Source: Saccharobesus litoralis
GTDB taxonomy: Bacteria > Pseudomonadota > Gammaproteobacteria > Enterobacterales > Alteromonadaceae
Length of the DNA stretch: 64,000 nucleotides
Direction: 5' to 3'
Assembly: GCF_003063625.1 (NCBI RefSeq)
Contig: NZ_CP026604.1
Span: 4,442,065-4,506,064, forward strand
Shown: piece after piece, positions 1 through 8,215 of the stretch
Layout of the letters: each line of letters opens with the position of its first letter
Numbering within the stretch: position 1 is the first letter of the stretch
Made by a program: the position numbers and the translations under genes
Notes under the pieces: model-generated
The model's database searches: none
What the model was told of the DNA's origin: nothing
What the model saw: the letters and a program-made list of their open reading frames with translations, nothing else

Positions 1-115
1 TTGTAGGCGAGACTTTAGTCTTGCTCTTTTGGGTTAGGTTTGCAGGCTCAGTAAGCATAAATGCTCGCCTACAGGGTTAGGTTTGCAGGCTCACAAGCAT
101 AAATGTTCTACAAAA
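1..115. repeat. REP cluster: inverted REP pair (REPIN-like) plus a further REP copy
   Basis: Bases 2-24 show a GTAG foot followed by a hairpin (arms GCGAGACT and AGTCTTGC, loop TT) on the plus strand. Bases about 33-75 carry the same design on the minus strand (GTAG foot, arms GCGAGCAT and ATGCTTAC). The two form an inverted pair like a BIME/REPIN. A second minus-orientation copy at about 76-115 is degenerate. The downstream flank (to about 215) matches flanks of other copies in the window. The 233-base stretch holds no gene that I can see. Confidence 0.7.
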
Positions 116-233
116 AATTTGTTTTTTGAAAGCTATTTTTCCACAAATAGTCGTTGAATGACCTTCAGCGAAGATATGAAACAACCTCTGGCTTATCAAT
201 TTCGTTACGCTGAATAAATCGTTTCAATAATCA

Positions 234-686
234 CTAATGCAACCAATCCCAACTCACGGGTTGAAAACGGTTAACCGGACAAGATAGTTTTTGTCTGGGT
301 ACGCCCGCTTCCATAAAAACACGGCCGCTACATTGAAAACCACCTTTGCGGCAGCTCTCAACATGGGCAATATCGGCACAAATAGTCAAAACATCAAAGT
401 TTTTACGCTGAGCTATTTCCGCTAACGCTTTAAATACCTCATCCGCCGCGTTGGTTTTACGGCGAGAAGCTATCACCGCTACTCGGCTTAAATAACCGTC
501 AGGGCATAATCGTCCGGTGGCAACGGGTAACTCGTCATCGTACAGTACGACGTGGTCCGATACCGAGTCTACCTCATCAAATTCAACCGCTCTGGGTATC
601 CGCCATTCGTAAACGAATACCGTACTACGAATGTCTTTAATTACTTTGGCTATTTGCTGCCAGCTAGAATGTTCAATCCGCGTCAT
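234..686 (-). CDS. GNAT-family N-acetyltransferase
   Basis: A 150-residue protein with the layout of a small GNAT acetyltransferase (ElaA/PF13673-like). It has an N-terminal helix with a V-F-V-Y-E-W-R motif, a beta strand with the catalytic-face segment A-T-G-R-L, then S-R-V-A-V with R-R-K-T-N-A-A-D-E-V, the variant acetyl-CoA pyrophosphate loop. It probably transfers acetyl from acetyl-CoA to an amine; the substrate cannot be read from sequence. The ATG at 686 overlaps the last base of the roxA stop codon, so the two are very likely co-translated. It is the last gene of the minus-strand group before the REP cluster. Family assignment is fair; specific function is unknown. Confidence 0.7.
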   Translation of the reverse strand: MTRIEHSSWQQIAKVIKDIRSTVFVYEWRIPRAVEFDEVDSVSDHVVLYDDELPVATGRLCPDGYLSRVAVIASRRKTNAADEVFKALAEIAQRKNFDVLTICADIAHVESCRKGGFQCSGRVFMEAGVPRQKLSCPVNRFQPVSWDWLH

Positions 687-1834
687 TAGTCATTCAAAGT
701 GTATAAAAAACCTTGATTGACCAGTCTAGTTAAAAGATCGAGATTTTCTCGCTTGGTTTGGAACTTTTTTAACTGGTCGGATGAGTATAGATTTTGACCC
801 GTAATCAGTTGTATTAAATCCTGAGAAACCCCATCAATATTGAGCTTTTCACCATTGACATATAAACTATCGGCAACTACCAGTGTTCTTAATCCCCCTA
901 GTTTTCGCCATTGTTCATCCATATCCAACATACTTTGTATGTCATCAATTTGATAATGCGGTTCAGGTTGATGAATATCCAAATCATGTTTTGCCGTACT
1001 GAGGTACTCACCTAACCATAAATTGAACTTTTCATCATCTTCAATACAGGCTTGCATCAGTTGTTTGATCGCAGCTTTATCCGCTGAACTCACTTGACCT
1101 CGGTTTTTCTCATCAACGGCAATCAAGTTTGGATCAGCATAACGTTGTTTAAAACATTCTTCGGCTAATGCAAAATCGGCAAATGATGAAATAAAGTCTT
1201 GTTGATTGGGCGCGCGAAAACCAACCGAGTAATTAAGCGCATTCTCGATGGCGTAACCTTCATGTGGACACCCAGGTGGAATATATAATACATCACCAGG
1301 TTCGAGTATTTGATCAATACAAGCTTCAAATCCTTCCACTTGCAATAGATCAGGGTGAGGGATTTTGTCTTGCACAGTCTGACGCTCTCCCACTCGCCAG
1401 TGGCGTTTGCCCATTCCCTGAATAATAAACACGTCATACTGATCTAAATGTGGCCCTACTCCACCATTTGGCGTGGAAAAACTCACCATTAAATCATCAA
1501 TTCGCCAATTAGGTATAAAGCGAAACGCATCAACTAAATCAGCGCCTTCTTGCCACCAATGATCAACAGCTTGAACAAGTAAGGTCCAGCCCTGCTCACC
1601 AAATTCGCTGTAATCTTCAAATGGCCCATGTTCAACGTGCCAGCTTTCGCTTTTTTCCGTTATCTGCCGCGCGATAACGCGTGATTCGATTTCTTGCTCT
1701 GCTGCCAACCCTGCTAACTCGTCAGGCTCAATGGGATCTTGAAAATCAGTAAACAAACCTTTCAACAATACGGGTTTCTTTTGCCAATATTCGGTTAAAA
1801 ATGCTTGTCGGTCAAAATGTGAGAGTTGATACAT
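686..1834 (-). CDS. roxA: Ribosomal protein uL16 arginine 3-hydroxylase (RoxA/YcfD-type cupin)
   Basis: JmjC/cupin 2-oxoglutarate- and Fe(II)-dependent oxygenase that in E. coli hydroxylates an arginine of ribosomal protein uL16. The iron triad is visible: H129 and D131 in G-P-H-L-D-Q-Y-D, and H191 in P-P-G-C-P-H-E-G (numbered from the ATG at 1834). The N-terminus Y-Q-L...W-Q-K-K-P-V-L-L-K-G matches E. coli YcfD, which supports this ATG. A GTG four codons upstream (1846) is the other possible start. The C-terminal winged-helix region (residues about 290-382) is present, so length is normal. It follows ppiC after 6-18 bases and overlaps the acetyltransferase by one base, suggesting one operon. 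Confidence 0.9.
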   Translation of the reverse strand: MYQLSHFDRQAFLTEYWQKKPVLLKGLFTDFQDPIEPDELAGLAAEQEIESRVIARQITEKSESWHVEHGPFEDYSEFGEQGWTLLVQAVDHWWQEGADLVDAFRFIPNWRIDDLMVSFSTPNGGVGPHLDQYDVFIIQGMGKRHWRVGERQTVQDKIPHPDLLQVEGFEACIDQILEPGDVLYIPPGCPHEGYAIENALNYSVGFRAPNQQDFISSFADFALAEECFKQRYADPNLIAVDEKNRGQVSSADKAAIKQLMQACIEDDEKFNLWLGEYLSTAKHDLDIHQPEPHYQIDDIQSMLDMDEQWRKLGGLRTLVVADSLYVNGEKLNIDGVSQDLIQLITGQNLYSSDQLKKFQTKRENLDLLTRLVNQGFLYTLND

Positions 1835-1852
1835 ATTTGTACTCACCTACCC

Positions 1853-2158
1853 TTAACTACGATATAAAACTTTAATAATGTGATAGCCAAATTTGGTTTT
1901 AATAGGGCCTACGGGTTTGAGTAACTCAGCTTCAAAAACCGCTTTTTCAAACGGCTTAACCATTACGCCCCGACTAAACTCGCCAAGGTGACCACCTTTT
2001 TTCGCGGTGGGGCAATTAGAGTAACGACGGGCTAAATTACCAAAGTCTTCACCTTTGTCAGCTTTTTGTTTGATCTCGTGAGCCAGTTTTTCATTACGAG
2101 TTAATATATGTAGGGCTGCGGCTTTAGTGTCTTTACCGAGCTGTCGACGCATTCTCAT
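1853..2158 (-). CDS. ppiC: Peptidyl-prolyl cis-trans isomerase, parvulin type
   Basis: Single-domain parvulin of 101 residues. A-A-A-L-H-I-L near the start, D-F-G-x-L-A-R-R-Y-S, G-G-x-L-G-E-F and the C-terminal F-G-Y-H-I-I-K-V-L-Y-R follow E. coli PpiC closely. It catalyses proline cis-trans isomerisation in the cytoplasm; no signal peptide is present. The N-terminus M-R-M-R-R-Q-L-G-K-D is a few residues longer than in E. coli, so the second ATG (2152) could be the true start. It lies between msrA and roxA on the same strand with short gaps. Confidence 0.93.
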   Translation of the reverse strand: MRMRRQLGKDTKAAALHILTRNEKLAHEIKQKADKGEDFGNLARRYSNCPTAKKGGHLGEFSRGVMVKPFEKAVFEAELLKPVGPIKTKFGYHIIKVLYRS

Positions 2159-2194
2159 GTTGATTTGTTTCTCAATTATAATGGGGTTAACAAA

Positions 2195-2731
2195 CTAGCT
2201 TTTTAGGGCGTATTCGTAGCGTTGTCTAAATTTGCTTAATTTTGGCGCAATCACCAAAGCACAATACGGCTCTTGTTGATGGCCAACAAAATAATGCTGA
2301 TGATAATCTTCAGCTGGATAAAAAGGTTGAATGGCGGCCAATTCAGTAACGATAGGATCAAAAAACACATCACCAAGTTCAAATTCACTGATAGCTTGCT
2401 CTGCTAAACGCTTTTGCTTGTCATCATGATAAAAAATCACCGACCTATACTGACGACCAACGTCATTGCCTTGGCGATTTAATTGTGTTGGATCATGCAA
2501 ACTAAAAAAGAAAGTCAGCAAGGCTTGAAAGCTGGTCTGCGTATCATCAAAAGTCACTTGCACAACCTCGGCATGTTCAGTTAAGCCTGAACAAACCGCT
2601 TTATAATTAGCCGTTTGTTCACTGCCGCCACAGTATCCTGAAATTGCACTTTCAACCCCTTTGATGGCGTTAAATGCAGCTTCAATACACCAAAAACACC
2701 CACCGCCGAACGTCGCTATTTGTTGTGCCAT
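2195..2731 (-). CDS. msrA: Peptide methionine sulfoxide reductase MsrA
   Basis: Reduces methionine-S-sulfoxide in proteins. The active-site motif G-C-F-W-C-I-E lies at residues 11-17, with the catalytic cysteine at C12. The family segments G-Y-x-G-G, H-A-E-V-V-Q-V, F-F-x-x-H-D-P-T-Q-L-N-R-Q-G-N-D-V-G-x-Q-Y-R-S and Y-H-Q-H-Y are all present. At 178 residues it is a stand-alone MsrA without an MsrB fusion. It is 36 bases upstream of ppiC on the same strand, so an oxidative-damage/protein-repair operon with ppiC and roxA is plausible. Confidence 0.96.
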   Translation of the reverse strand: MAQQIATFGGGCFWCIEAAFNAIKGVESAISGYCGGSEQTANYKAVCSGLTEHAEVVQVTFDDTQTSFQALLTFFFSLHDPTQLNRQGNDVGRQYRSVIFYHDDKQKRLAEQAISEFELGDVFFDPIVTELAAIQPFYPAEDYHQHYFVGHQQEPYCALVIAPKLSKFRQRYEYALKS

Positions 2732-2776
2732 GTCTTAAATCCAATCTCTAATTTAGTCATTATTATAGCAAAGCGT

Positions 2777-3298
2777 TTATTGATAAATCTTGCCTTTATG
2801 CAACAACCAGCCTCCAATATGTTTACCTTTAGGATCGTGATGGGTCCAGTGGATGACTCCACCTTTTTTGTTCCATTCATAAACCCCGTAAAACGTCACG
2901 TCATCACCGACTTTCAACTGATTTAGGCGTGGGGCTAAATCAATATTGTGGGCGATTAATAAAGTTTGTTTAGTCGTTAATTGCACAATAAAACGTTGAT
3001 GCTGACTGCCTTTAACATCATCTTTTAAAAGTCGAATAACCACGCCCTGCCCTTTGATCTGTAATTTTTTTGCTCGCTCTAAAAAGGCTTGCTGTAAGGC
3101 TTTGTCAGCTAACTGAACTTGACTATCGCTTAATACCGTAACGAGTTGCTTAGCTGACTGAGATTTAAATATATCAATTTGCGCATAACCAAGCGGAATA
3201 AAACACAATTGAATTAACAAAAAGAATTGAAAAAAGACTCGCGAAAACGGCCAACATCTCAAGTATGTAAAGGCGTAGCTAAGCGATGAAACAGGCAT
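2777..3298 (-). CDS. DUF3465 family secreted protein
   Basis: I place the start at the ATG at 3298 because the next 30 residues form a typical signal peptide (basic/aromatic start, hydrophobic F-F-Q-F-F-L-L-I-Q-L-C, then G-Y-A-Q). An ATG 13 codons upstream is in frame but would extend toward the divergent gene. The mature part carries the DUF3465 signature: G-Q-G-V-V, H-Q-R-F-I-V-Q-L, a central A-H-N-I-D-L-A-P-R-L and the terminal W-T-H-H-D-P...G-G-W-L-L-H-K-G-K. Residues like these suggest an OB-like or nuclease-like fold, but no activity is established. It is divergent from the NADAR gene and 45 bases upstream of msrA. Confidence 0.75.
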   Translation of the reverse strand: MPVSSLSYAFTYLRCWPFSRVFFQFFLLIQLCFIPLGYAQIDIFKSQSAKQLVTVLSDSQVQLADKALQQAFLERAKKLQIKGQGVVIRLLKDDVKGSQHQRFIVQLTTKQTLLIAHNIDLAPRLNQLKVGDDVTFYGVYEWNKKGGVIHWTHHDPKGKHIGGWLLHKGKIYQ

Positions 3299-3365
3299 GC
3301 AGACATCCATTAAGCTTATTGTTATGATGAGCGCCATATTACCCTATTCAACCCTACGACAAAAC

Positions 3366-3845
3366 ATGCCACTATTTGCTCACGTAAATGAAAATGCCCA
3401 CTTTTTCTCCATGAATGACGCTGCACATGACTGGAGCCGCACTTCAAACCACGCATTTGAATTGGAAGGTGTAAACTGGCCAAGCGTCGAACATTATTAT
3501 CAAGCCATGCGCTTTAGCGATGAAAGCTACCGTGAACAAATACGCCAAGCCGATTTAAAACAAGCCATTAAACTCGGTAAAGCTTGGTTTAAGAAAAAGC
3601 GCAGCGATTGGAAAAAAGTCGAAACTGTCGTGATGACTCGCGCCCTGTATACTAAATTTAAAACCCACCCTGAGCTGAGTGATTCATTACTGGCAACGGG
3701 TGAAGAAAAATTGATTGAATCAAGCTTGTATGATCATTTTTGGGGGTGCGGCCGCGACCAAAGAGGCGACAATCACTATGGCCAGGTTTTAATGAATATT
3801 CGCGCTAAACTGCGCCAAGAAATAACGCCAAATACGCCAGAATAA
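3366..3845 (+). CDS. NADAR domain protein (YbiA/DUF1768 family)
   Basis: The YbiA-like fold: F-F-S-M-N-D-A-A (loop), F-E-L-E-G-V-N-W-P-S-V-E-H-Y-Y-Q-A-M-R-F, R-S-D-W-K, M-T-R-A-L-Y-T-K-F, then L-I-E-S-S-L-Y-D-H-F-W-G-C-G and G-x-N-x-x-G-Q-V-L-M. Family members are N-glycosidases on riboflavin-pathway intermediates or ADP-ribose-type substrates; which applies here is not decidable. I chose the ATG at 3366 because the domain begins right after it; the longer in-frame ATG at 3297 would overlap the divergent DUF3465 gene. The resulting 159 residues are the usual length. Confidence 0.85.
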   Translation: MPLFAHVNENAHFFSMNDAAHDWSRTSNHAFELEGVNWPSVEHYYQAMRFSDESYREQIRQADLKQAIKLGKAWFKKKRSDWKKVETVVMTRALYTKFKTHPELSDSLLATGEEKLIESSLYDHFWGCGRDQRGDNHYGQVLMNIRAKLRQEITPNTPE

Positions 3846-3939
3846 ACCCCAGCGTTATCAATAATTACCTATCAATAAGCGCAGGGATAAAGATTGAGCA
3901 ACAAAAATCAATTTGGACTCATTCAGCTAATCCATTCAC

Positions 3940-4440
3940 CTAATCCAATTCCTTCAACGGCCAAGTCACAATTCTGTCTTCAAAGTCTTCCATATCAATT
4001 TGATTGTCTTTAATCGTTTTACCGCGAATTGACATGCCAGCCTTGTGCATGGCAGTTTTTTTACCTTTATTTAATAGCGGGTGCCAGCTCGGAATATCTT
4101 TGCCCTCTTGTAAGCGACGATAGGTACAGCTGGGCGGCATATAAAAAACGTCTTTCAAATTATCCTTGGTTAATTTGACGCAATCTGGCACTAACTTTTG
4201 CCGTTTGCTGTAACAAGTACACACACAGGTTTTGTCGTTTATATATTGGCAAACAATATCTGTATAGGCCAATTGCTCGTCTTGATGGATCACTTCGGTC
4301 GTCTGCATGTCATCCGTTTCAGCGTCATCAATAAACTTATGTAAACAGCATTTGCCACATCCGTCACACAGGGCTTCCCATTCTTCATCGTTCATTTGCT
4401 CTAACGATTTGTGTTGCCAAAAATTAGGATCTAACGCCAT
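3940..4440 (-). CDS. ycgN: YcgN family cysteine-cluster protein (UPF0260)
   Basis: 166 residues with the cysteine pattern of YcgN/UPF0260: C-D-G-C-G-K-C-C-L-H near residue 25-34, I-V-C-Q-Y, and C-V-C-T-C-Y, followed by P-D-C-V-K-L and P-x-S-C-T-Y-R. The family is thought to bind zinc or an Fe-S cluster; its role is unknown. It lies 3 bases after the FAH hydrolase and is the last gene of a tight operon with ycgM, a lytic transglycosylase and ycgL, next to minCDE. The same ycgL-M-N/min neighbourhood occurs in E. coli. Confidence 0.9.
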   Translation of the reverse strand: MALDPNFWQHKSLEQMNDEEWEALCDGCGKCCLHKFIDDAETDDMQTTEVIHQDEQLAYTDIVCQYINDKTCVCTCYSKRQKLVPDCVKLTKDNLKDVFYMPPSCTYRRLQEGKDIPSWHPLLNKGKKTAMHKAGMSIRGKTIKDNQIDMEDFEDRIVTWPLKELD

Positions 4441-4443
4441 CGA

Positions 4444-5109
4444 CTACTCTACCTGTGTTACAAACTGATATTGCTCAGCTAAGGTGACAATCAGTTGATC
4501 ACCACTATGCAAAGCCCCCACTCCCGCCGGCGTGCCTGTAATAACAACGTCACCCGGCAACAAGGTAAATTGTTGTGATATTTCAGCAATTAAATTAACA
4601 ATACTGCGGATCATATGGCTGGTGTTACCTTGTTGGCGAATTTCACCATTCACTTCAAGGGCAATTGAGCAAGCTTGTGGATCGACAAAATCTTGTTTGG
4701 CAATAAAAGTTGATAAAGGACAAGAGCCATCAAACGATTTCGCGCGCTCCCATGGTTTACCCATCTTTTTCGCCTTTGCTTGTACATCACGCAAAGTTAG
4801 GTCTTGAGCGATGCCATAACCCCATATGGCTTGTGGCACTTGTGAGGCTTCAACTTTGCTTAATGGCGCTTGAATTAATACTGCTAATTCAGTCTCGTTA
4901 TGACATTGGCCTAAATTTTTAGGAGTTGTAAAAGACGGCGATAAAGGCACGATCGCAGTATTAGGCTTCATGAATAACATGGCCTGTTCTGGGTCCACGT
5001 TACTGTTCATTTCCGCGATATGGTCTGCATAGTTTTGACCCACACAAACCACTTTACCAACAGGCAAATCAATGGATTTACCATCAAATGTTTGATGCTT
5101 GTATAACAT
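4444..5109 (-). CDS. ycgM: Fumarylacetoacetate hydrolase family protein (YcgM-like)
   Basis: FAH-fold hydrolase/decarboxylase of 221 residues. Metal-binding and core motifs are visible: G-Q-N-Y, H-N-E-T-E-L-A-V, G-Y-G-I-A-Q-D-L-T-L-R-D-V-Q, K-S-F-D-G-S-C-P, and the C-terminal L-L-P-G-D-V-V-I-T-G-T-P-A-G-V-G. Relatives act on acylpyruvates or oxaloacetate; the exact substrate here is uncertain. Its start overlaps the transglycosylase stop codon by one base and it is followed 3 bases later by ycgN, so translation is probably coupled. Confidence 0.88.
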   Translation of the reverse strand: MLYKHQTFDGKSIDLPVGKVVCVGQNYADHIAEMNSNVDPEQAMLFMKPNTAIVPLSPSFTTPKNLGQCHNETELAVLIQAPLSKVEASQVPQAIWGYGIAQDLTLRDVQAKAKKMGKPWERAKSFDGSCPLSTFIAKQDFVDPQACSIALEVNGEIRQQGNTSHMIRSIVNLIAEISQQFTLLPGDVVITGTPAGVGALHSGDQLIVTLAEQYQFVTQVE

Positions 5110-6140
5110 TAGTTCACTTTTGGGTAAGCAATGCGATCAGACAAATAGCCAACCGTTGTCACAAAATAATAAGAACGGTTCCAATGCATCAGTACTTTGT
5201 AGTTGTCGTAGGCCAAATAGATACGGCCTTTTTCACCATCAGGGATCATCATTGCCGCTTTAATATCCACTTTAGGTAAGTCGCTTCCATCTGCGCGACG
5301 CACACCTAATGCTTGCCACTGGGCTAAGGTTTTTTCTGTTTTATTCCATTGCTCTAACCAATGGCTGCGACCGCGGGTTTTTTGTGGCACTGCATGTTCA
5401 AAATCAAACCCGCTTGGTACTTTAACCTGACGTCCCCAAGTTAAATCGTCATTCCAGCCTTCATTGGCAAGGTAATTTGCGGCACTGGCAAATACGTCTC
5501 CCATATTGCCCCAAACATCTTTTATGCCATCGCCATCATAATCAACCGCGTACGCTTTAAACGAACTTGGCATAAACTGCACTTGTCCCATGGCACCTGC
5601 CCATGAGCCTTTAAGCTTCTCATAGGGTACTTTTTCATATTGCAAAATATCGAGTGCATTCCATAGTTCTTTTTTAAAGAAAGCTTCACGGCGGCCATCA
5701 AAACATAAGGTCACCAAAGAAGAAATGAGTGGATACTTGCCTTGATATTTACCAAATGCCGACTCCAAACCCCAAAGAGCAACAATAAAGCGCGGTTGTA
5801 CTCCGTACTGCTGACCAATTTTTTCCAGCATAACTTGGTGCTTTTTATATAAATCGCGGGCTTTTTTGACTTTCCACTCAGGCACGCGTTTTGGTAAGTA
5901 AGTTTCTAGCGTTTCAACAAATTCAGGTTGATTACGATCCGCTTTGACAACTTTCTTTTTAAATACGACGTTACTAAATGCTTGCTCAACAATACCTTGC
6001 TCGTAACCTTTCGCTAAGGCTTGTGATTTTAATCCAGCAACATATTTATCAAATTCTGCTTGTGACTGTGCCCAAGTTGGCACTAACGCTGTACTAACAA
6101 TTAGGCTTAGGGCGACAAGCCCTTGTTTAATTATCTTCAT
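5109..6140 (-). CDS. Lytic murein transglycosylase, MltB family
   Basis: Secreted soluble transglycosylase that cleaves peptidoglycan with 1,6-anhydro product formation. It has a signal peptide (residues 1-24, ending W-A-Q) and no lipobox cysteine, so it is a periplasmic form rather than lipoprotein MltB. The catalytic glutamate is E126 in A-L-W-G-L-E-S-A-F-G-K-Y-Q-G. The downstream segments G-A-M-G-Q-V-Q-F-M-P-S-S-F and D-Y-D-G-D-G-x-x-D-V-W are diagnostic. It overlaps ycgL by 14 bases. E. coli lacks a transglycosylase at this position between ycgL and ycgM. Confidence 0.92.
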   Translation of the reverse strand: MKIIKQGLVALSLIVSTALVPTWAQSQAEFDKYVAGLKSQALAKGYEQGIVEQAFSNVVFKKKVVKADRNQPEFVETLETYLPKRVPEWKVKKARDLYKKHQVMLEKIGQQYGVQPRFIVALWGLESAFGKYQGKYPLISSLVTLCFDGRREAFFKKELWNALDILQYEKVPYEKLKGSWAGAMGQVQFMPSSFKAYAVDYDGDGIKDVWGNMGDVFASAANYLANEGWNDDLTWGRQVKVPSGFDFEHAVPQKTRGRSHWLEQWNKTEKTLAQWQALGVRRADGSDLPKVDIKAAMMIPDGEKGRIYLAYDNYKVLMHWNRSYYFVTTVGYLSDRIAYPKVN

Positions 6141-6423
6141 TGAGTTTTCCTTGCGCCTTTAATCGCGCTTTGTGCTCTTTTAATAAATCTTCTTGTGGCG
6201 GCGGTAACTGGACGAAGTAACCTTTATCTTTTAACTCTTGTTTGACTTTTTCTATATCTGAAATAGCCAACTTGCTGCGACTCGCTAAGTTAACAATAGT
6301 CACTAGCTCTGGGGTGCCAAACATAGTCAATAAAGATTCTGGCACTTTATCAAAATTGTCTCTTTGTTCGACAAACAGATAAGTATCTGGTTTTTTGTTA
6401 CTTTTATAAACTGCGGATAACAC
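6127..6423 (-). CDS. ycgL: YcgL domain protein
   Basis: 98 residues matching the YcgL family: A-V-Y-K-S-N-K-K-P-D-T-Y-L-F-V-E near the start, D-I-E-K-V-K-Q-E-L-x-x-K-G-Y-F-V-Q-L-P-P-P in the middle, then D-L-L-K-E-H. Function is unknown; the E. coli homologue folds as a small alpha/beta protein. The start is GTG at 6423, chosen because the family's conserved block begins within four residues. It is the first gene of the ycgL-mltB-ycgM-ycgN operon and is divergent from minC across 188 bases. Confidence 0.88.
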   Translation of the reverse strand: MLSAVYKSNKKPDTYLFVEQRDNFDKVPESLLTMFGTPELVTIVNLASRSKLAISDIEKVKQELKDKGYFVQLPPPQEDLLKEHKARLKAQGKLNEDN

Positions 6424-6611
6424 CTAAATAAACCTCGTCACTACATTCGATTGAACATGTTTTATGCTTGCGCTGTAAGCGGTGAGACTATACCATTGAT
6501 GGGTAAAATATAAGAGCCTGATACCAAGATTTTACGAATAAAATCCAAACTGAATTTTTCATCAATTACAGGCTTTGTTTCATCATAATAAATAGGCTTT
6601 CATTCTTCAGT

Positions 6612-7376
6612 ATGTCCCAAGCAGGAATAGAACTCAAAGGCAGTAGCTTCACTTTATCTGTGCTGCATATTTCCACCACAGATTTCAGCGAGTTACGCCA
6701 GGCACTGGCCGCCAAAATAGACCAAGCTCCAAAATTTTTTGAGATGGCGCCTATCGTGGCCAATATCGAACCCATTGCAGAGCAAGACAGCATTGACTTT
6801 GTCGCATTAAAAAATGCACTTGAATCATTAAAACTGGTCCCTGTAGGTATTACAGGTGCAACTGACCAACATAAAGCCGCGGCAAAAGAAGCGGGTTTAG
6901 CAATTATGATTGCCGCCAAAGCCAATGCAGCGGAAAATCAAGCTAATGCTCAGCCAGTGCAAAAAGTTGTTGAGCGGGTTGAAGTGCCAGTAATAGAAAA
7001 AGTCAAAGTCGAAGTTCCGGTTGAAGTTAAAGTACCTGAGTACATCCCTGCTATGCAGATAACGCAAAATGTGCGTTCTGGTCAGCAAGTGTATGCCAAA
7101 GATACAGACTTAATCATCATAGGTTCTGTAGGCAATGGCGGTGAAGTAATAGCCGACGGCAATATTCACATTTATGGTTCATTGCGTGGTAAAGCCATGG
7201 CAGGGGCAAAAGGCGATAGCAACGCCAAAATTTATTGTCACAATATTCAGGCTGAATTAATTAGTATTAACGGCACATATTGGACAAGCGAACAACTACA
7301 ACAACACTGCTGGCAAAAAGCCGGCTGTATAGAACTCGATGGCGAACAGCTATCCGTTAAAGCGTTAACCGAATAA
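6612..7376 (+). CDS. minC: Septum site-determining protein MinC
   Basis: FtsZ-polymerisation inhibitor that keeps division away from the poles. The N-terminal domain (residues 1-105) binds FtsZ. The C-terminal beta-helix domain (about 145-254) carries R-S-G-Q-Q-V-Y-A, G-N-G-G-E-V-I-A-D-G-N-I-H-I-Y-G-S-L-R-G-K-A and A-E-L-I-S-I-N-G, which bind MinD. The linker (about 115-143) is a valine/lysine/glutamate-rich stretch that looks flexible. First of the minC-minD-minE operon, 26 bases before minD. Confidence 0.96.
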   Translation: MSQAGIELKGSSFTLSVLHISTTDFSELRQALAAKIDQAPKFFEMAPIVANIEPIAEQDSIDFVALKNALESLKLVPVGITGATDQHKAAAKEAGLAIMIAAKANAAENQANAQPVQKVVERVEVPVIEKVKVEVPVEVKVPEYIPAMQITQNVRSGQQVYAKDTDLIIIGSVGNGGEVIADGNIHIYGSLRGKAMAGAKGDSNAKIYCHNIQAELISINGTYWTSEQLQQHCWQKAGCIELDGEQLSVKALTE

Positions 7377-7402
7377 ATATAATAGAGGATTGAGGTAGAA
7401 CA

Positions 7403-8212
7403 ATGGCACGAATTATCGTTGTGACATCAGGTAAAGGTGGTGTAGGAAAAACCACATCCAGCGCCGCCATAGGTACAGGTTTAGCCCTTCAAGGTAACAA
7501 AACCGTAATTGTCGATTTTGATATTGGTCTTCGTAACCTTGATTTAATCATGGGTGTCGAGCGTCGCGTGGTTTATGATTTTGTCAATGTCATAAACGGT
7601 GAAGCCAACTTAAATCAAGCAATGATCAAAGACAAACGTGTTGATGGCTTATTTATTCTACCCGCTTCACAAACTCGAGATAAAGACGCATTAACCCGAG
7701 AAGGGGTTGAGAAGGTCCTAGACGAATTAAGCGAAGAGTTTGACTACATTATTTGTGACTCACCAGCAGGTATCGAACAAGGCGCATTAATGGCTCTTTA
7801 CTTTGCCGACGAGGCTATTGTAGTGACTAACCCTGAAGTGTCTTCGGTTCGCGATTCAGACCGCATTTTAGGCATTTTGGCGTCGAAATCTCGCCGTGCA
7901 GAACAAGGGCTAGAGCCAGTTAAAGAAAATTTATTGTTAACTCGTTATAACCCTGAGCGTGTTGAACGCGGCGATATGTTAAGTGTTGAAGACGTTAAAG
8001 ATATTCTTGCAATTCCTTTACTTGGTGTTATACCTGAATCACAAGCGGTACTAAAAGCGTCTAACTTAGGTGAGCCTGTAGTATTGGATGAGCAAAGCGA
8101 TGCTGGCCAAGCGTACTTAGATGCCATTGCTCGTTTACAAGGTGAAAATATCGATTTTCGCTTTTTAACTGCTGAGAAAAAAGGCTTACTAAAACGCATA
8201 TTCGGGAGCTAG
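7403..8212 (+). CDS. minD: Septum site-determining ATPase MinD
   Basis: Membrane-cycling ParA/MinD ATPase that recruits MinC and is displaced by MinE. The deviant Walker A motif G-K-G-G-V-G-K-T is at residues 10-17, with D-F-D-I-G-L-R-N-L-D and C-D-S-P-A-G-I-E-Q-G as further nucleotide-site motifs. The C-terminal amphipathic membrane-targeting helix (K-K-G-L-L-K-R-I-F-G-S) is intact. 269 residues, normal length. A good ribosome site (GAGG) precedes the ATG. minE follows after 3 bases. Confidence 0.98.
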   Translation: MARIIVVTSGKGGVGKTTSSAAIGTGLALQGNKTVIVDFDIGLRNLDLIMGVERRVVYDFVNVINGEANLNQAMIKDKRVDGLFILPASQTRDKDALTREGVEKVLDELSEEFDYIICDSPAGIEQGALMALYFADEAIVVTNPEVSSVRDSDRILGILASKSRRAEQGLEPVKENLLLTRYNPERVERGDMLSVEDVKDILAIPLLGVIPESQAVLKASNLGEPVVLDEQSDAGQAYLDAIARLQGENIDFRFLTAEKKGLLKRIFGS

Positions 8213-8215
8213 GCT

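Noticed and set aside
6566-6925. Minus-strand open frame inside minC
   Set aside because: It is fully antisense to minC, has no homology I recognise, and is explained as a shadow of a conserved gene.
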